The translations under genes were made by a program, and so were the position numbers. Source: Glaesserella australis (GTDB lineage: Bacteria; Pseudomonadota; Gammaproteobacteria; Enterobacterales; Pasteurellaceae). From it: DNA of 64,000 nt. The stretch is from contig NZ_PTPX01000002.1 of NCBI RefSeq assembly GCF_003260095.1, forward strand, positions 116,330-180,329, read 5' to 3'. This document shows positions 1 through 8,966 of this stretch, in pieces. The notes under the pieces are model-generated. The model had not been told where the DNA came from. It saw only the letters and a program-made list of their open reading frames with translations, and made no database searches. Each line of letters opens with the position of its first letter. Within the stretch, counting starts at the first letter, position 1.

Positions 1-1
1 G

Positions 2-1171
2 GGTTGGGTTGTAGGCGTTAAAGATAACGAGTATGTAGATACAGTTAAGAACGCAAACAAAGTTGAGTTTATCGGCGGTGATGGTGTTGATGTAGTAGGT
101 AAAACGAATGCAACATCAGGTGTTCGTGAGATCACAGTTCAAATTGATAAAGGTAATATCAGTGCGAATACAACAACAGGCGTTGCAGAAGGCGATATTA
201 CGCCAAATAAAGTGGCAACAACTGCTGAGGTGATCGATACCATCAACAATACTGGTTGGACAACGAAACCAACAACAGTAATTGATGCAGATGGCAACAA
301 AGTTGAAAACCCAACTGCACAAGTTATTAACCCAGGTGATGCTGTGAATTACGTAAATGGTAATGGTACAACAGCAAATGTAACTGTAGTACAAGGTAAA
401 GATGGTCAACCAGATACCTTCAACGTAAGTTACGATGTGAATACCACAACATTAGGCGATAGCACAACACCAAATGGCGTTAATACAGATGGTTCAGTGG
501 CAGCACCAGTAAATGGTGATAGCTTCTTAAATGCAACTACTGTTGTAAATGCAATTAACAACGCACACTGGAATGTGAATTCATCAACAGTAGCAGATTC
601 TGTAAACAGTAAAGTTATTGGTGATACAACATCAGCACCAGTGAAAGCAGGTGATACTGTAAATGTAAATGCAGGTAACAACATTGAAATTACACGTAAT
701 GGTAAAGACATTGCGATTGCAACTTCAATGACTCCAACCTTTACGACAGTACAAGTTGGTGGCAATACAGGTCCAGTTATCAGCAGCGACAATGGTGATG
801 TGAAAATTGCTAAAGCGGATGGTTCTGCAGCGAAAATTACTAATGTAGCAGCAGGTACAGCGGATAATGACGCAGTGAACTATAGCCAATTGAAACAAAC
901 GGCTGGCGATATTCACAATAAGATCAACCGTAGCAACAAAGACTTACGTGCAGGTATCGCAGGTGCAAACGCAGCAGCAGGTTTACCACAAGTTTATATT
1001 CCAGGTAAATCAATGGTTGCAGCAGCAGCGGGTACATTCAAAGGTCAATCAGCAGTGGCAGTGGGTTACTCACGTGCTTCTGACAACGGTAAGCTAATCC
1101 TTAAATTACAAGGTAACGCGAATACCCGTGGTGATGTTGGTGGATCTGTTGGTGTAGGTTACCAATGGTAA
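2..1171 (+). CDS. Trimeric autotransporter adhesin (YadA/Hia type), C-terminal part
   Basis: The reading frame is open from base 2, so the 5' part lies outside the window; 389 codons are visible. This is the end of a surface adhesin: low-complexity T/N/V/G-rich stalk with two Trp-containing repeats (a GW near residue 79 and an HW near 189), a YadA-type neck (ADNDAVNYSQL near residue 290), then a roughly 70-residue membrane anchor ending in GVGYQW. The terminal aromatic residue is the usual outer-membrane barrel signal. In this family three chains assemble one beta-barrel and export the stalk and head. The binding head is not visible, so the ligand cannot be guessed. An ATG at 212 is internal and not the real start. 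Confidence is high for the family and low for any specific name. Confidence 0.93.
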   Translation, partial: GWVVGVKDNEYVDTVKNANKVEFIGGDGVDVVGKTNATSGVREITVQIDKGNISANTTTGVAEGDITPNKVATTAEVIDTINNTGWTTKPTTVIDADGNKVENPTAQVINPGDAVNYVNGNGTTANVTVVQGKDGQPDTFNVSYDVNTTTLGDSTTPNGVNTDGSVAAPVNGDSFLNATTVVNAINNAHWNVNSSTVADSVNSKVIGDTTSAPVKAGDTVNVNAGNNIEITRNGKDIAIATSMTPTFTTVQVGGNTGPVISSDNGDVKIAKADGSAAKITNVAAGTADNDAVNYSQLKQTAGDIHNKINRSNKDLRAGIAGANAAAGLPQVYIPGKSMVAAAAGTFKGQSAVAVGYSRASDNGKLILKLQGNANTRGDVGGSVGVGYQW

Positions 1172-1223
1172 TAACTGCTTAACTAGCGGTTTTATGTAGT
1201 ACTTACACAACTCTTCATTTAAC

Positions 1224-1243
1224 GGGTGGGGATAACCCCACCC
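1224..1243. other. G/C-rich hairpin behind the adhesin gene
   Basis: Perfect 8-bp arms GGGTGGGG / CCCCACCC with a 4-base ATAA loop, 52 bases after the adhesin stop. It has no T-tract, so it is more likely an mRNA-stabilising or REP-like hairpin than the terminator itself, which follows at 1300-1329. Confidence 0.5.
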
Positions 1244-1299
1244 CTATGTGAATTTTCGAGTTTGGTGTAACTATTGCATGATATCGTGACTTAATATTA

Positions 1300-1329
1300 A
1301 ATCCCCCTCTCTGTAGGGGGATTTTTTTT
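1300..1329 (+). terminator. Intrinsic terminator of the adhesin gene
   Basis: Arms AATCCCCC and GGGGGATT around an 8-base loop, followed directly by a run of T to 1329. It sits between the adhesin and queF on the same strand and so isolates the two transcripts. Confidence 0.85.
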
Positions 1330-1387
1330 GTTTGTAGAATTTGTTTTTTACGGTAGGATTATTTCTTTTTCGCAATAAAGGAAAACC

Positions 1388-2227
1388 ATGAATTACAATG
1401 ATGAAAGTTTAGCCCATTTAACTTTAGGACAAAAAACAGAGTATAAAAGTAGCTACGATCCACATTTACTTCAAGCTGTGCCGAGAAAGTTAAATCGTGA
1501 TAGCCTTGGTATTACGGAGCAACAACCCTTTAATGCTGGAGCTGATATTTGGACGCTCTATGAATTATCATGGTTAAATCTCAATGGTGTACCACAAGTT
1601 GCGATTGCCGATGTGTCGATTGATTTCCGTAGCCAAAATTTAATTGAGTCAAAAAGTTTTAAACTATATTTAAATAGTTTTAATCAAACTCGTTTTGCAT
1701 CAATGAATGATGTTCAGCAACGTTTGCAACATGATTTAAACCAATGTGCAAGCGGTCAGGTTAGCGTGAATATTTACAAATTATCAGACTTTACCCATCA
1801 ACCTATTGCGGACTTTGATGGAGAGTGTATTGATGACCAGGATATTTGTATTGATAGCTATCAATTCTCTACATCATACCTAAATGATATTGCATCAGGT
1901 GATATGGTGGAAGAAACACTTGTAAGTCATTTACTTAAGTCAAATTGTTTAATTACTTCTCAACCAGACTGGGGGAGTGTTCAGATTCACTATGTTGGTA
2001 AGCGGTTAGATCGTGAAAAACTTTTACGCTATTTAGTTTCTTTCCGTGAACATAATGAATTTCATGAGCAGTGTGTAGAACGTATTTTTTGTGATTTAAT
2101 GCAGTTTGCCACCCCTGAAAAATTAACGGTTTATGCCCGTTATACAAGGCGTGGTGGATTGGATATTAATCCTTTTCGTTCGAATTTTGAAACATTGCCT
2201 GAAAATAGAAGAATGGCAAGGCAATAG
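1388..2227 (+). CDS. queF: NADPH-dependent 7-cyano-7-deazaguanine (preQ0) reductase
   Basis: QueF reduces the nitrile of preQ0 to preQ1 in queuosine tRNA modification; it is cytoplasmic. At 279 aa this is the long, two-lobed QueF type found in gammaproteobacteria. The QueF motif ESKSFKL lies at residues 87-93. The catalytic cysteine that forms the thioimide is Cys187 ([11 protein letters not shown]), with the partner Asp at 194, the same spacing as in the E. coli enzyme. An AAGGAAAA ribosome site lies just before the ATG. It is monocistronic, between two terminators. A second queuosine gene, queA, lies about 35 kb away in this window. Identification is near certain. Confidence 0.97.
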   Translation: MNYNDESLAHLTLGQKTEYKSSYDPHLLQAVPRKLNRDSLGITEQQPFNAGADIWTLYELSWLNLNGVPQVAIADVSIDFRSQNLIESKSFKLYLNSFNQTRFASMNDVQQRLQHDLNQCASGQVSVNIYKLSDFTHQPIADFDGECIDDQDICIDSYQFSTSYLNDIASGDMVEETLVSHLLKSNCLITSQPDWGSVQIHYVGKRLDREKLLRYLVSFREHNEFHEQCVERIFCDLMQFATPEKLTVYARYTRRGGLDINPFRSNFETLPENRRMARQ

Positions 2228-2230
2228 TAA

Positions 2231-2252
2231 TAAAGCTCGCTTAGGCGAGCTT
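2231..2252. terminator. Bidirectional terminator between queF and the phosphoethanolamine transferase gene
   Basis: Perfect 9-bp arms AAAGCTCGC / GCGAGCTTT with a 4-base loop, starting 3 bases after the queF stop and 16 bases from the stop of the convergent gene. The outer A and T triplets give short U-tracts on both strands. Confidence 0.75.
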
Positions 2253-2267
2253 TATACATTATACGAG

Positions 2268-3803
2268 CTATGGAATAGGGACTGCAGGATCAATTTCTCC
2301 TTCAAAAGAATCAATCAGTTTTTTCAAACCATAATCATCTTTGTCAGGTGTTGGGCTAAATAAATCAATATTGCTATTTAGTTTTGGGTTACTTATTCCA
2401 ACCCATTTTGCAATGCCATCGGTAAAATTTAAGCCTGATTTCATCGCTTTATACACTTTTCTTTCGGTGTCATCACTTGAGATTTTAAAGAGTGGAATAT
2501 CAAAGTGAAGTTTACTTTTGCCACTACTGTTATGAATCGCAATTTCTTCTTTACTCATGTCATGGGCTAAACCATGATCAGAGAAGTAAACCATGGAGAA
2601 CAAGCGGTGCGATTCTTGCTGATTTTTACGAAGTTCTTCGTATAGCCGTTTTAGCATTTCATCTGTTTTCTTAATGCTTGAAACATAGCAATTTACATTG
2701 GCATATTTTTTACCGATTTTTTCATCATCAAACATTTTCGGATAGTCAGTTAAGCGGTCACAACTGATTGGGTGTGAGCCGTATAAATGAACGACAATAA
2801 AGCGTTTTCCCGTTGCTTTTTGTTTAAGGATCTCTGTAAATTTCGGTAATAAATCAAAATCACTGATATTTTGATTAAAGGAATCGCCAGATTTTAAGAA
2901 AAATGTCTCATCACTTTTATTCGCTAAAGATGAAACTGGCGTATCAAAAGTACCAATATAGCCTTGGTTAGAGAGCCAATAGGTTTTAATACCAGCGGAT
3001 TTCACAAGATCAACCATGCTTAACCCATATTCACCTTCCCACTTTTCTGTATCTGGTTTGGTGAGCATTAATTTAAGTGATGCAATCGTATTGGTTCCAC
3101 CTGCGGTTAAGCCGTCTATCAAGACACCATTTGCAGAACTCATAAAAGGGGTATTTGGCGCAGGGTAGCCATAAGCGTGGTGGTAGTCTTTGCGAGCGCT
3201 TTCGCCGATGACTAAAATATAATCATCATAACGGCTCTCCGTGGTAAGTTGTGATGTTCCCCATTGGCTTTCGATTGACATACTGTTGAGTCTATCAAGT
3301 TCTGTTTTTACCTTGACTATCGAATCCATACCTTCTTTAATAAATTTAAAGGGGGGCGTAGAGATAAAGACTAATGCGATACCTAATCCTAATAAGGTTT
3401 TATTTCGATGATATTCAACTTCCCATTTTTGACTTATCCAGCGAAAACTTAATAACGCAATCACAATACCAAAACAAGCGACAAAATTTATCCATGGGAT
3501 TTGGCTAAAGAACTCTTTGCTTTCTTGCATATCTGTTGCGAATACCGATGCTACATATTGGTAGGATGGTGGACCAAAGGTTAAGCCAACAGGGGTATAA
3601 AGGGCATATAAAATCGCAATAGGTAACAAGATAAAATAGAAAGCTTTTTTAGATGCATTGGCGACTAAGATGACAAGTGTGAGAAGCAATACATTGCTGA
3701 TCTCAGGTGATGGAAAAAATCCTGAACCAAGTAGCATTAAATAGCTTACTAAGTAAGCTAAACCAAAGCCAATTAAGGTAGCGATATATTTTGAAATATT
3801 CAT
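2268..3803 (-). CDS. Phosphoethanolamine transferase, sulfatase superfamily (EptA/CptA-like)
   Basis: Inner-membrane enzyme of the family that moves phosphoethanolamine from phosphatidylethanolamine to lipid A or LOS core sugars. Seen: about five hydrophobic segments in residues 1-155, then a periplasmic sulfatase-type domain. The metal/nucleophile motif is [11 protein letters not shown] with Ser202 in the position where EptA has Thr; YFSDHG and a later histidine-containing segment ([15 protein letters not shown]) supply further metal ligands. Length 511 aa fits the family. It is divergent from pyrH, an arrangement I recall from H. influenzae (HI1064-HI1065). Whether lipid A phosphate or a core heptose is the acceptor cannot be told from sequence. 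Such genes often affect polymyxin and host-peptide susceptibility. Confidence 0.88.
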   Translation of the reverse strand: MNISKYIATLIGFGLAYLVSYLMLLGSGFFPSPEISNVLLLTLVILVANASKKAFYFILLPIAILYALYTPVGLTFGPPSYQYVASVFATDMQESKEFFSQIPWINFVACFGIVIALLSFRWISQKWEVEYHRNKTLLGLGIALVFISTPPFKFIKEGMDSIVKVKTELDRLNSMSIESQWGTSQLTTESRYDDYILVIGESARKDYHHAYGYPAPNTPFMSSANGVLIDGLTAGGTNTIASLKLMLTKPDTEKWEGEYGLSMVDLVKSAGIKTYWLSNQGYIGTFDTPVSSLANKSDETFFLKSGDSFNQNISDFDLLPKFTEILKQKATGKRFIVVHLYGSHPISCDRLTDYPKMFDDEKIGKKYANVNCYVSSIKKTDEMLKRLYEELRKNQQESHRLFSMVYFSDHGLAHDMSKEEIAIHNSSGKSKLHFDIPLFKISSDDTERKVYKAMKSGLNFTDGIAKWVGISNPKLNSNIDLFSPTPDKDDYGLKKLIDSFEGEIDPAVPIP

Positions 3804-3944
3804 GAAATCGTGCTCGAAAGTAAAGGGATGGCGATTTTACAAAAAATAAAAGGGAAATTCTATTGCCTTTACTACTTTGCTCTACATTTAAGATCATCTA
3901 TAATAATTCGATTTTTTCCCAAAAACCGTTATACAGAGGTCAAA

Positions 3945-4658
3945 ATGAGCAATCCAATTTATAAACGTATTTTGTTAAAGTTAAGTGGTGAAGCATTACA
4001 AGGCGATGAAGGCTTTGGTATTGATCCTTCTATCTTAGATAGAATGGCATTGGAGATCAAAGAATTACTTGCAATGGGCGTTGAAGTCGGTGTTGTACTC
4101 GGTGGCGGTAACTTATTCCGTGGTGCAAAATTGGCAAAAGCGGGTATGAACCGTGTTGTTGGTGACCATATGGGAATGCTTGCAACCGTGATGAATGGTT
4201 TGGCAATGCGTGATGCTTTACACCGTGCGGATGTCAATGCGAAATTAATGTCTGCATTCCAATTAAATGGGATTTGCGATACATATAACTGGTCTGAAGC
4301 AATTAAAATGTTAAGAGAAAAACGTGTGGTGATTTTCTCTGCCGGAACAGGTAGTCCATTCTTTACAACAGATTCTGCAGCATGTTTGCGTGGTATCGAA
4401 ATTGAAGCAGATGTTGTATTAAAGGCAACGAAAGTAGATGGTGTATATGATAAAGACCCTGCAAAATATGCGGACGCAAAACTGTATCAAAACTTAACCT
4501 ATGCAGAAGTGATCGAAAAAGAGCTACAAGTGATGGACTTAGCGGCTTTCACCCTAGCGCGTGACCACGGTATGCCGATTCGTGTCTTTAATATGGGTAA
4601 AGCTGGCGCATTAAAACAAGTCGTGACAGGTACAACAGAAGGTACAACGATTTCTTAA
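3945..4658 (+). CDS. pyrH: UMP kinase
   Basis: Phosphorylates UMP to UDP, the committed step to UTP and CTP; hexameric and cytoplasmic. The start at 3945 ([17 protein letters not shown]) is preferred over an in-frame ATG 135 bases upstream because the family begins with this motif and an AGAGGT ribosome site lies 5 bases before it. The product is then 237 aa, the normal length. Conserved features include LKLSGEAL near the N-terminus, GGGNLFRG for nucleotide binding and the TDSAA segment. It is followed by its own terminator, so it appears monocistronic, divergent from the phosphoethanolamine transferase gene. Confidence 0.97.
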   Translation: MSNPIYKRILLKLSGEALQGDEGFGIDPSILDRMALEIKELLAMGVEVGVVLGGGNLFRGAKLAKAGMNRVVGDHMGMLATVMNGLAMRDALHRADVNAKLMSAFQLNGICDTYNWSEAIKMLREKRVVIFSAGTGSPFFTTDSAACLRGIEIEADVVLKATKVDGVYDKDPAKYADAKLYQNLTYAEVIEKELQVMDLAAFTLARDHGMPIRVFNMGKAGALKQVVTGTTEGTTIS

Positions 4659-4680
4659 TTTAGTCGTTTTCTTATTCTAT

Positions 4681-4721
4681 AATCCAACTTAATCAATTGG
4701 GCTATTAAGTTGGATTTTTAT
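4681..4721 (+). terminator. Intrinsic terminator of pyrH
   Basis: Arms AATCCAACTTAAT and ATTAAGTTGGATT (perfect 13 bp) around a 10-base loop, then a T-rich tail. It lies 22 bases past the pyrH stop. Confidence 0.88.
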
Positions 4722-4764
4722 TTTATCAATGCCATTTTTTCATTCTTATATCTAACTAAATAAT

Positions 4765-5589
4765 ATGTTAAAAAAATTATTCCCTTACTTGTTTTGTTTG
4801 CCTTCTCTTGCCATAGCACAATCTTACGTTGTCTATGATTTTACCCATGATAGAGTGCTAGAAAGTCGCGCAGCAAATCATGTTCAGCCTATTGCATCAG
4901 TAACCAAACTGATGACTGCAATTATTTTTTTAGAAAATAATGAAAGAAAAAATTGTGCAATGGCTATTTCGAGTGAAGATACGGACTATATAAAAGGAAC
5001 GGGCACAAAACTACCTAAAAATACGCCAATCGCCTGCAATGAATTATTGACAGCAATGTTGGTTCATTCAGACAACTATGCAGCTCATGCTTTAGCTCGA
5101 GCAACAGGGATGAGTCGTACTCAATTTATTCAAAAAATGAATGTAAAGGCAGCGCAGTTAGGCATGAAATCTACGCGTTTCCATGATAGCTCAGGTTTAT
5201 CTAGTCTAAATATCTCGAGTGCGGCTGATTTGGTGAAACTGACAAAATATGCAATGAACTATCCACAAATTCACGTTTTATCCAATACAAGAGCCGCTTA
5301 TATTAAAGCAGGTAGACGTAATGTCTTTGTGCAAAATACAAATAGATTAGTACGTGAAGAAATTTTTGATGCAGCTATCAATAAAACAGGCTATATCCGT
5401 GAGTCAGGTTATAACCTTGTTTTTGTGAATAAACATCAATGTAATAATGCCATTATTGGTGTGATTAGTCTAAATAATAGTAGTTCGGCAACACGTTCAA
5501 ATTTCACAAAAAGAAAGTTAGAACAGCATGGATGTACAGCGTTAAATCCAGATCACTTTAACGGGAATGAGCGGGATGAAAATTTATAA
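4765..5589 (+). CDS. pbpG: D-alanyl-D-alanine endopeptidase (PBP7 type)
   Basis: Low-molecular-weight penicillin-binding protein, S11 serine peptidase family, which cuts D-Ala-meso-DAP crosslinks in periplasmic peptidoglycan. A signal peptide spans about residues 1-18 (FCLPSLAIA). The three active-site motifs are intact: SVTK at 45-48 (Ser45 nucleophile), SDN at 102-104 and KTG at 207-209. At 274 aa there is no room for the PBP5-type C-terminal domain with amphipathic anchor, which argues for PbpG rather than DacA. No strong Shine-Dalgarno precedes the ATG, so translation may be weak. Terminators flank it on both sides. Confidence 0.9.
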   Translation: MLKKLFPYLFCLPSLAIAQSYVVYDFTHDRVLESRAANHVQPIASVTKLMTAIIFLENNERKNCAMAISSEDTDYIKGTGTKLPKNTPIACNELLTAMLVHSDNYAAHALARATGMSRTQFIQKMNVKAAQLGMKSTRFHDSSGLSSLNISSAADLVKLTKYAMNYPQIHVLSNTRAAYIKAGRRNVFVQNTNRLVREEIFDAAINKTGYIRESGYNLVFVNKHQCNNAIIGVISLNNSSSATRSNFTKRKLEQHGCTALNPDHFNGNERDENL

Positions 5590-5590
5590 T

Positions 5591-5616
5591 AAAGAGGGGA
5601 TTATCCCCTCTTTTTT
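5591..5616 (+). terminator. Intrinsic terminator of pbpG
   Basis: Perfect 9-bp arms AAGAGGGGA / TCCCCTCTT with a 3-base loop and a six-T tail, starting 2 bases after the pbpG stop. The tail abuts the candidate TyrR box at 5616. Confidence 0.9.
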
Positions 5617-5633
5617 GTAAACAAAAATTTCCA
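5616..5633 (+). promoter_or_regulatory. Candidate TyrR box upstream of tyrR
   Basis: TGTAAA-CAAAAA-TTTCCA matches the established TyrR box TGTAAA-N6-TTTACA at 11 of 12 defined positions. It sits 81 bases before the tyrR start in the only intergenic space ahead of the tyrR-sap gene string. This suggests autoregulation. It is a single site read by eye, without a clear -35/-10 pair assigned. Confidence 0.55.
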
Positions 5634-5714
5634 ATTCATGTTTTTCAGAGTATCATAGCATATTAAAAGCGGTCAGATTTCTCGTTAATTTTACAACGGA
5701 TAAGGCAGGGAATA

Positions 5715-7313
5715 ATGAGATTTTCGATAGAGTGTATTGAGCGTGTTGGCGTAGCTCAAGATATTTTAAGTTTATTAGCAACCCAGGGTATTAATTTAGA
5801 AGGCATTGAGTTAGAGAAACAAGATGAAAAAGGCTTAGTCTATTTACGTACGGAAACTATGGACAATGCCCAAACAGTCGATTTTGTTAAACAACTTAAA
5901 AAGATTCCTGGCATTACAGCGGTACAGAAAATTCATCATCTACCTCAAGAACGGAAAAATCTTGAATTGCGCGCATTGCTTGAAGCATTGCCAAACCCCG
6001 TTCTATCTTTAGATCTTAATGGCAAAATTGCTTTTGCTAACTCCCAAGCTTGTAAAGTTTTATTACCAGTTTATCGGCAGTCATTACCTAAGAAGAAACA
6101 AGAACAGCTCGTTTCTCTTGAAGGTATTGCGCTTAATGAAATTATTGTTAATCTGAACAGAACTAAATGGTATCAATGGGTTTTACAACAAGGAAATTCC
6201 TTATTACCGACCACATTACAGCCCGTCTCTCATCCTATCCAATTTAATGAGCAAGTTTGGCGAATGGACTTATTACCGATTGAATTATGGGAATCTTCTC
6301 GTAATCGTCCTTTAGGCTATGTAGTTACATTACAGTCACAGCAAGCGATGCAGTTGGATTTACGTCAATTTATGGCGAATCAAAATAGTGACTTTGATCA
6401 TATTCTGACGAAAAGCGTCAAAATGAAAGCGGTTATAGAACAAGCGAAAAAGTTCTCTACACTAAATGTGCCTCTACTTATTCAAGGAGAGACAGGAACA
6501 GGTAAAGATTTATTGGCAAAGGCTTGTCATCAATTTAGTTTTCGTCGTGACCAAAAATTCATCGCGGTTAACTGTGCGGGACTACCTGCGGAAGAAGCCG
6601 AAAGTGAAATGTTTGGACGCCACGGCAGTGAGCGTGCAAATGTTGGATTCTTTGAATATGCTAATGGCGGGACAGTATTGTTAGATTCCATTTCGGAATT
6701 ATCCCTGGAAATGCAAGGGAAGTTGTTACGTTTTCTTAATGATGGCTCGTTCCGACGAGTCGGTGAAGATAATGAAATTCACGTGGATGTTCGAGTGATT
6801 TGTACATCACAAAAACCATTAGCAACCCTTGTAGCAGAAGGTAAGGTACGCGAAGATCTTTATCACCGTTTGAATGTACTTACCTTGAATCTTCCACCAT
6901 TGAGAGAACGCCAAGGCGATTTAACATTATTGACGGATTATTTTGTCGCGCAAATTAGTCAGCAACTGGGTATTCGTACGCCGAGTTACGATGAGCAATT
7001 TATTAAGGCATTACAAGGCTATCACTGGCCTGGCAATTTACGTGAACTATATAATGCGATTTATCGTGCTTGTTCATTAGTCACCGATCAATTACGTCCT
7101 GCAGATTTGAATTTACCTGAAGTGGCAACAAATCAGTTTGAAATTACTCATTTAGAACAAGGATCTTTAGATGAGTTAGTCAATCGATTTGAAGCTTCGT
7201 TATTACGTAAGTTTTATGCGGAGTTCCCGAGTACAAGAAAATTGGCTCAGCGCCTAGGGGTTTCTCATACAGCGATTGCAAATAAACTACGATCTTATGG
7301 GATCAGTAAATAA
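5715..7313 (+). CDS. tyrR: TyrR transcriptional regulator of aromatic amino acid genes
   Basis: DNA-binding regulator responding to Tyr, Phe, Trp and ATP. Domains in order: N-terminal ACT-like domain (1-75), PAS domain (about 80-190), AAA+ domain with Walker A GETGTGKD at 258-265, and a Fis-type helix-turn-helix at the end (STRKLAQRLGVSHTAIANKL). The GAFTGA loop of sigma-54 activators is missing, as in known TyrR proteins working at sigma-70 promoters. The Walker B segment reads VLLDSI, so the usual Glu after Asp is Ser. Length is 532 aa against 513 in E. coli. Its TAA overlaps the sapA ATG by one base, so tyrR and sapA are probably translationally coupled. Confidence 0.95.
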   Translation: MRFSIECIERVGVAQDILSLLATQGINLEGIELEKQDEKGLVYLRTETMDNAQTVDFVKQLKKIPGITAVQKIHHLPQERKNLELRALLEALPNPVLSLDLNGKIAFANSQACKVLLPVYRQSLPKKKQEQLVSLEGIALNEIIVNLNRTKWYQWVLQQGNSLLPTTLQPVSHPIQFNEQVWRMDLLPIELWESSRNRPLGYVVTLQSQQAMQLDLRQFMANQNSDFDHILTKSVKMKAVIEQAKKFSTLNVPLLIQGETGTGKDLLAKACHQFSFRRDQKFIAVNCAGLPAEEAESEMFGRHGSERANVGFFEYANGGTVLLDSISELSLEMQGKLLRFLNDGSFRRVGEDNEIHVDVRVICTSQKPLATLVAEGKVREDLYHRLNVLTLNLPPLRERQGDLTLLTDYFVAQISQQLGIRTPSYDEQFIKALQGYHWPGNLRELYNAIYRACSLVTDQLRPADLNLPEVATNQFEITHLEQGSLDELVNRFEASLLRKFYAEFPSTRKLAQRLGVSHTAIANKLRSYGISK

Positions 7314-8965
7314 TGAAAAAATATCTACAAGCGGTAGGATTGAGCAGTTTTTTTGCAATATTTTTGGGTTATTCATCCGCTTATGCATCGCCTAAAATTC
7401 CACAACCTTTATTAAATGATAGCTTAGTATATTGTACAAGCGCATCAGGCTTTTCATTTAATCCGCAAAAAGCAGATGCGGGTTCAAATATTAATGTGGT
7501 AACAGAACAAATTTACGACAAATTGATTGAATTTGACCCAGAGCAAAATCGCTTAAAACCTGCCTTAGCTGAGCGATTTGAAGTGAGTGATGACGGTTTG
7601 ACGCTCACCTTTTATTTGAGAAAAAAGGTGTCATTTCACCATACCAAATGGTTTACACCAACACGTTATTTAACCAGTGAAGATGTTGTTTTTTCCCTAA
7701 ATCGTGTGTTAGGGAAGGTAGATGATTTACCTGAATTAAATCGGGAAGTGGTCAAAAAAATACAATCGCCATTGCTCGCTGATCGTGCGTATTTTTCTTA
7801 TTTTGAGAGCATCGATTTAAGTAACAAAATTGTGTCGGTGTCTGCGCCTTCTGCCCATGTTGTTACAATCCAACTCACTCAGCCAGATAGTTCTATTTTG
7901 GCACATTTAGCAAGTCAATATGCCGTGATTTTATCGAAAGAGTATGCGCTACAGCTTAATGCCGATGAGAATTTGGTGCAGCTAGATATTTTACCAATTG
8001 GCACCGGGGTTTATCAGTTAGAAAATTATGTACAGAATGATTTTGTGCGTTTACAACCTAACGGTCGTTATTGGGGTGATAAAGCGAAAATAACCAATAT
8101 GGTTGTTGATTTTTCTACATCGGGTACAGGGCGAATGGCGAAGTTTATGAATCGGGAGTGCGATATTGCGGCATTTCCTGAACCGAGCCAACTTTCTGCT
8201 TTGCAAACAAATCAGGGATATATTGTTGAAACAGATGGCGCTAATTTAGCTTTCTTGGCGTTTAATTTTCAGAAAGAGAAGATGAAGGATCCACTGTTGC
8301 GTCAGAAAATTGCTCAGAGTATTGATCGAGACAGACTTGCTCGTATTTTGTTTTATGGTGTAGCCGACGTCGCGCAGAATGTATTGCCAAAGGCGTTATA
8401 TGCCGAAGCCAACCTAGATGGTTATCCTTATCAGCCTGAAATTCGTAAAAAAAATGAAGTATCTGACCGCTTGATCCTATGGGTGATTGATGAAAAGCGG
8501 GTTTATAATTTACATCCGTTAAAAATGGCGGAATATCTTCGTTCAGAATTAGCAAAAGCAGGGATTGAGATTGAAGTAAAGCAAGTGAGCCGAGCTTATT
8601 TAGTTCAGCAACTTGAACAAGGTAATGCAGAGTACGATTTAATTTTAAGTGGTTGGTTGGCGCATAATTTTGACCCAAATAGCTTTCTTTCGTCTATTCT
8701 GAGCTGTCGGTTAAAGGATAAGGTGACCAATTTATCAAATTGGTGCAGTTTAGAGTTTGATGAGTTATTAAATCAGGCAGAAAAGGAAAGTGATCCACAA
8801 AGACGTTTAGCCTATTATCAGCAAATCCAAGCATTGCTTGAAGAACGTTTGCCCTTATTGCCACTGCTAAATGTGAAGCGATTGTTAGTGGTGAATAATA
8901 CGGTTGAGCATGTCAAAATCAGTCCTTTTGGGCAGGTCGAATTATCTAAGATTAAGGTGAAATAA
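7313..8965 (+). CDS. sapA: SapA periplasmic solute-binding protein
   Basis: Binding protein of the Sap ABC importer, extracellular solute-binding family 5. In Haemophilus, SapA is reported to bind antimicrobial peptides and haem. A signal peptide spans about 1-26 (SSAYAS). No lipobox cysteine is visible there, so it should be soluble in the periplasm. The body is collinear with DppA/OppA-like proteins, including the VTEQIYDKL and NPNSF-like segments (FDPNSFLSSIL). At 550 aa it matches E. coli SapA (about 547). It starts inside the tyrR stop codon and ends one base before sapB. An uptake signal (ACAAGCGGT, 7327-7335) lies inside the signal-peptide coding region. Confidence 0.93.
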   Translation: MKKYLQAVGLSSFFAIFLGYSSAYASPKIPQPLLNDSLVYCTSASGFSFNPQKADAGSNINVVTEQIYDKLIEFDPEQNRLKPALAERFEVSDDGLTLTFYLRKKVSFHHTKWFTPTRYLTSEDVVFSLNRVLGKVDDLPELNREVVKKIQSPLLADRAYFSYFESIDLSNKIVSVSAPSAHVVTIQLTQPDSSILAHLASQYAVILSKEYALQLNADENLVQLDILPIGTGVYQLENYVQNDFVRLQPNGRYWGDKAKITNMVVDFSTSGTGRMAKFMNRECDIAAFPEPSQLSALQTNQGYIVETDGANLAFLAFNFQKEKMKDPLLRQKIAQSIDRDRLARILFYGVADVAQNVLPKALYAEANLDGYPYQPEIRKKNEVSDRLILWVIDEKRVYNLHPLKMAEYLRSELAKAGIEIEVKQVSRAYLVQQLEQGNAEYDLILSGWLAHNFDPNSFLSSILSCRLKDKVTNLSNWCSLEFDELLNQAEKESDPQRRLAYYQQIQALLEERLPLLPLLNVKRLLVVNNTVEHVKISPFGQVELSKIKVK

Positions 8966-8966
8966 T

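Noticed and set aside
8262-8678. 138-codon minus-strand frame inside sapA
   Set aside because: Opposite strand of a well-matched sapA gene, with no ribosome site or recognisable product.
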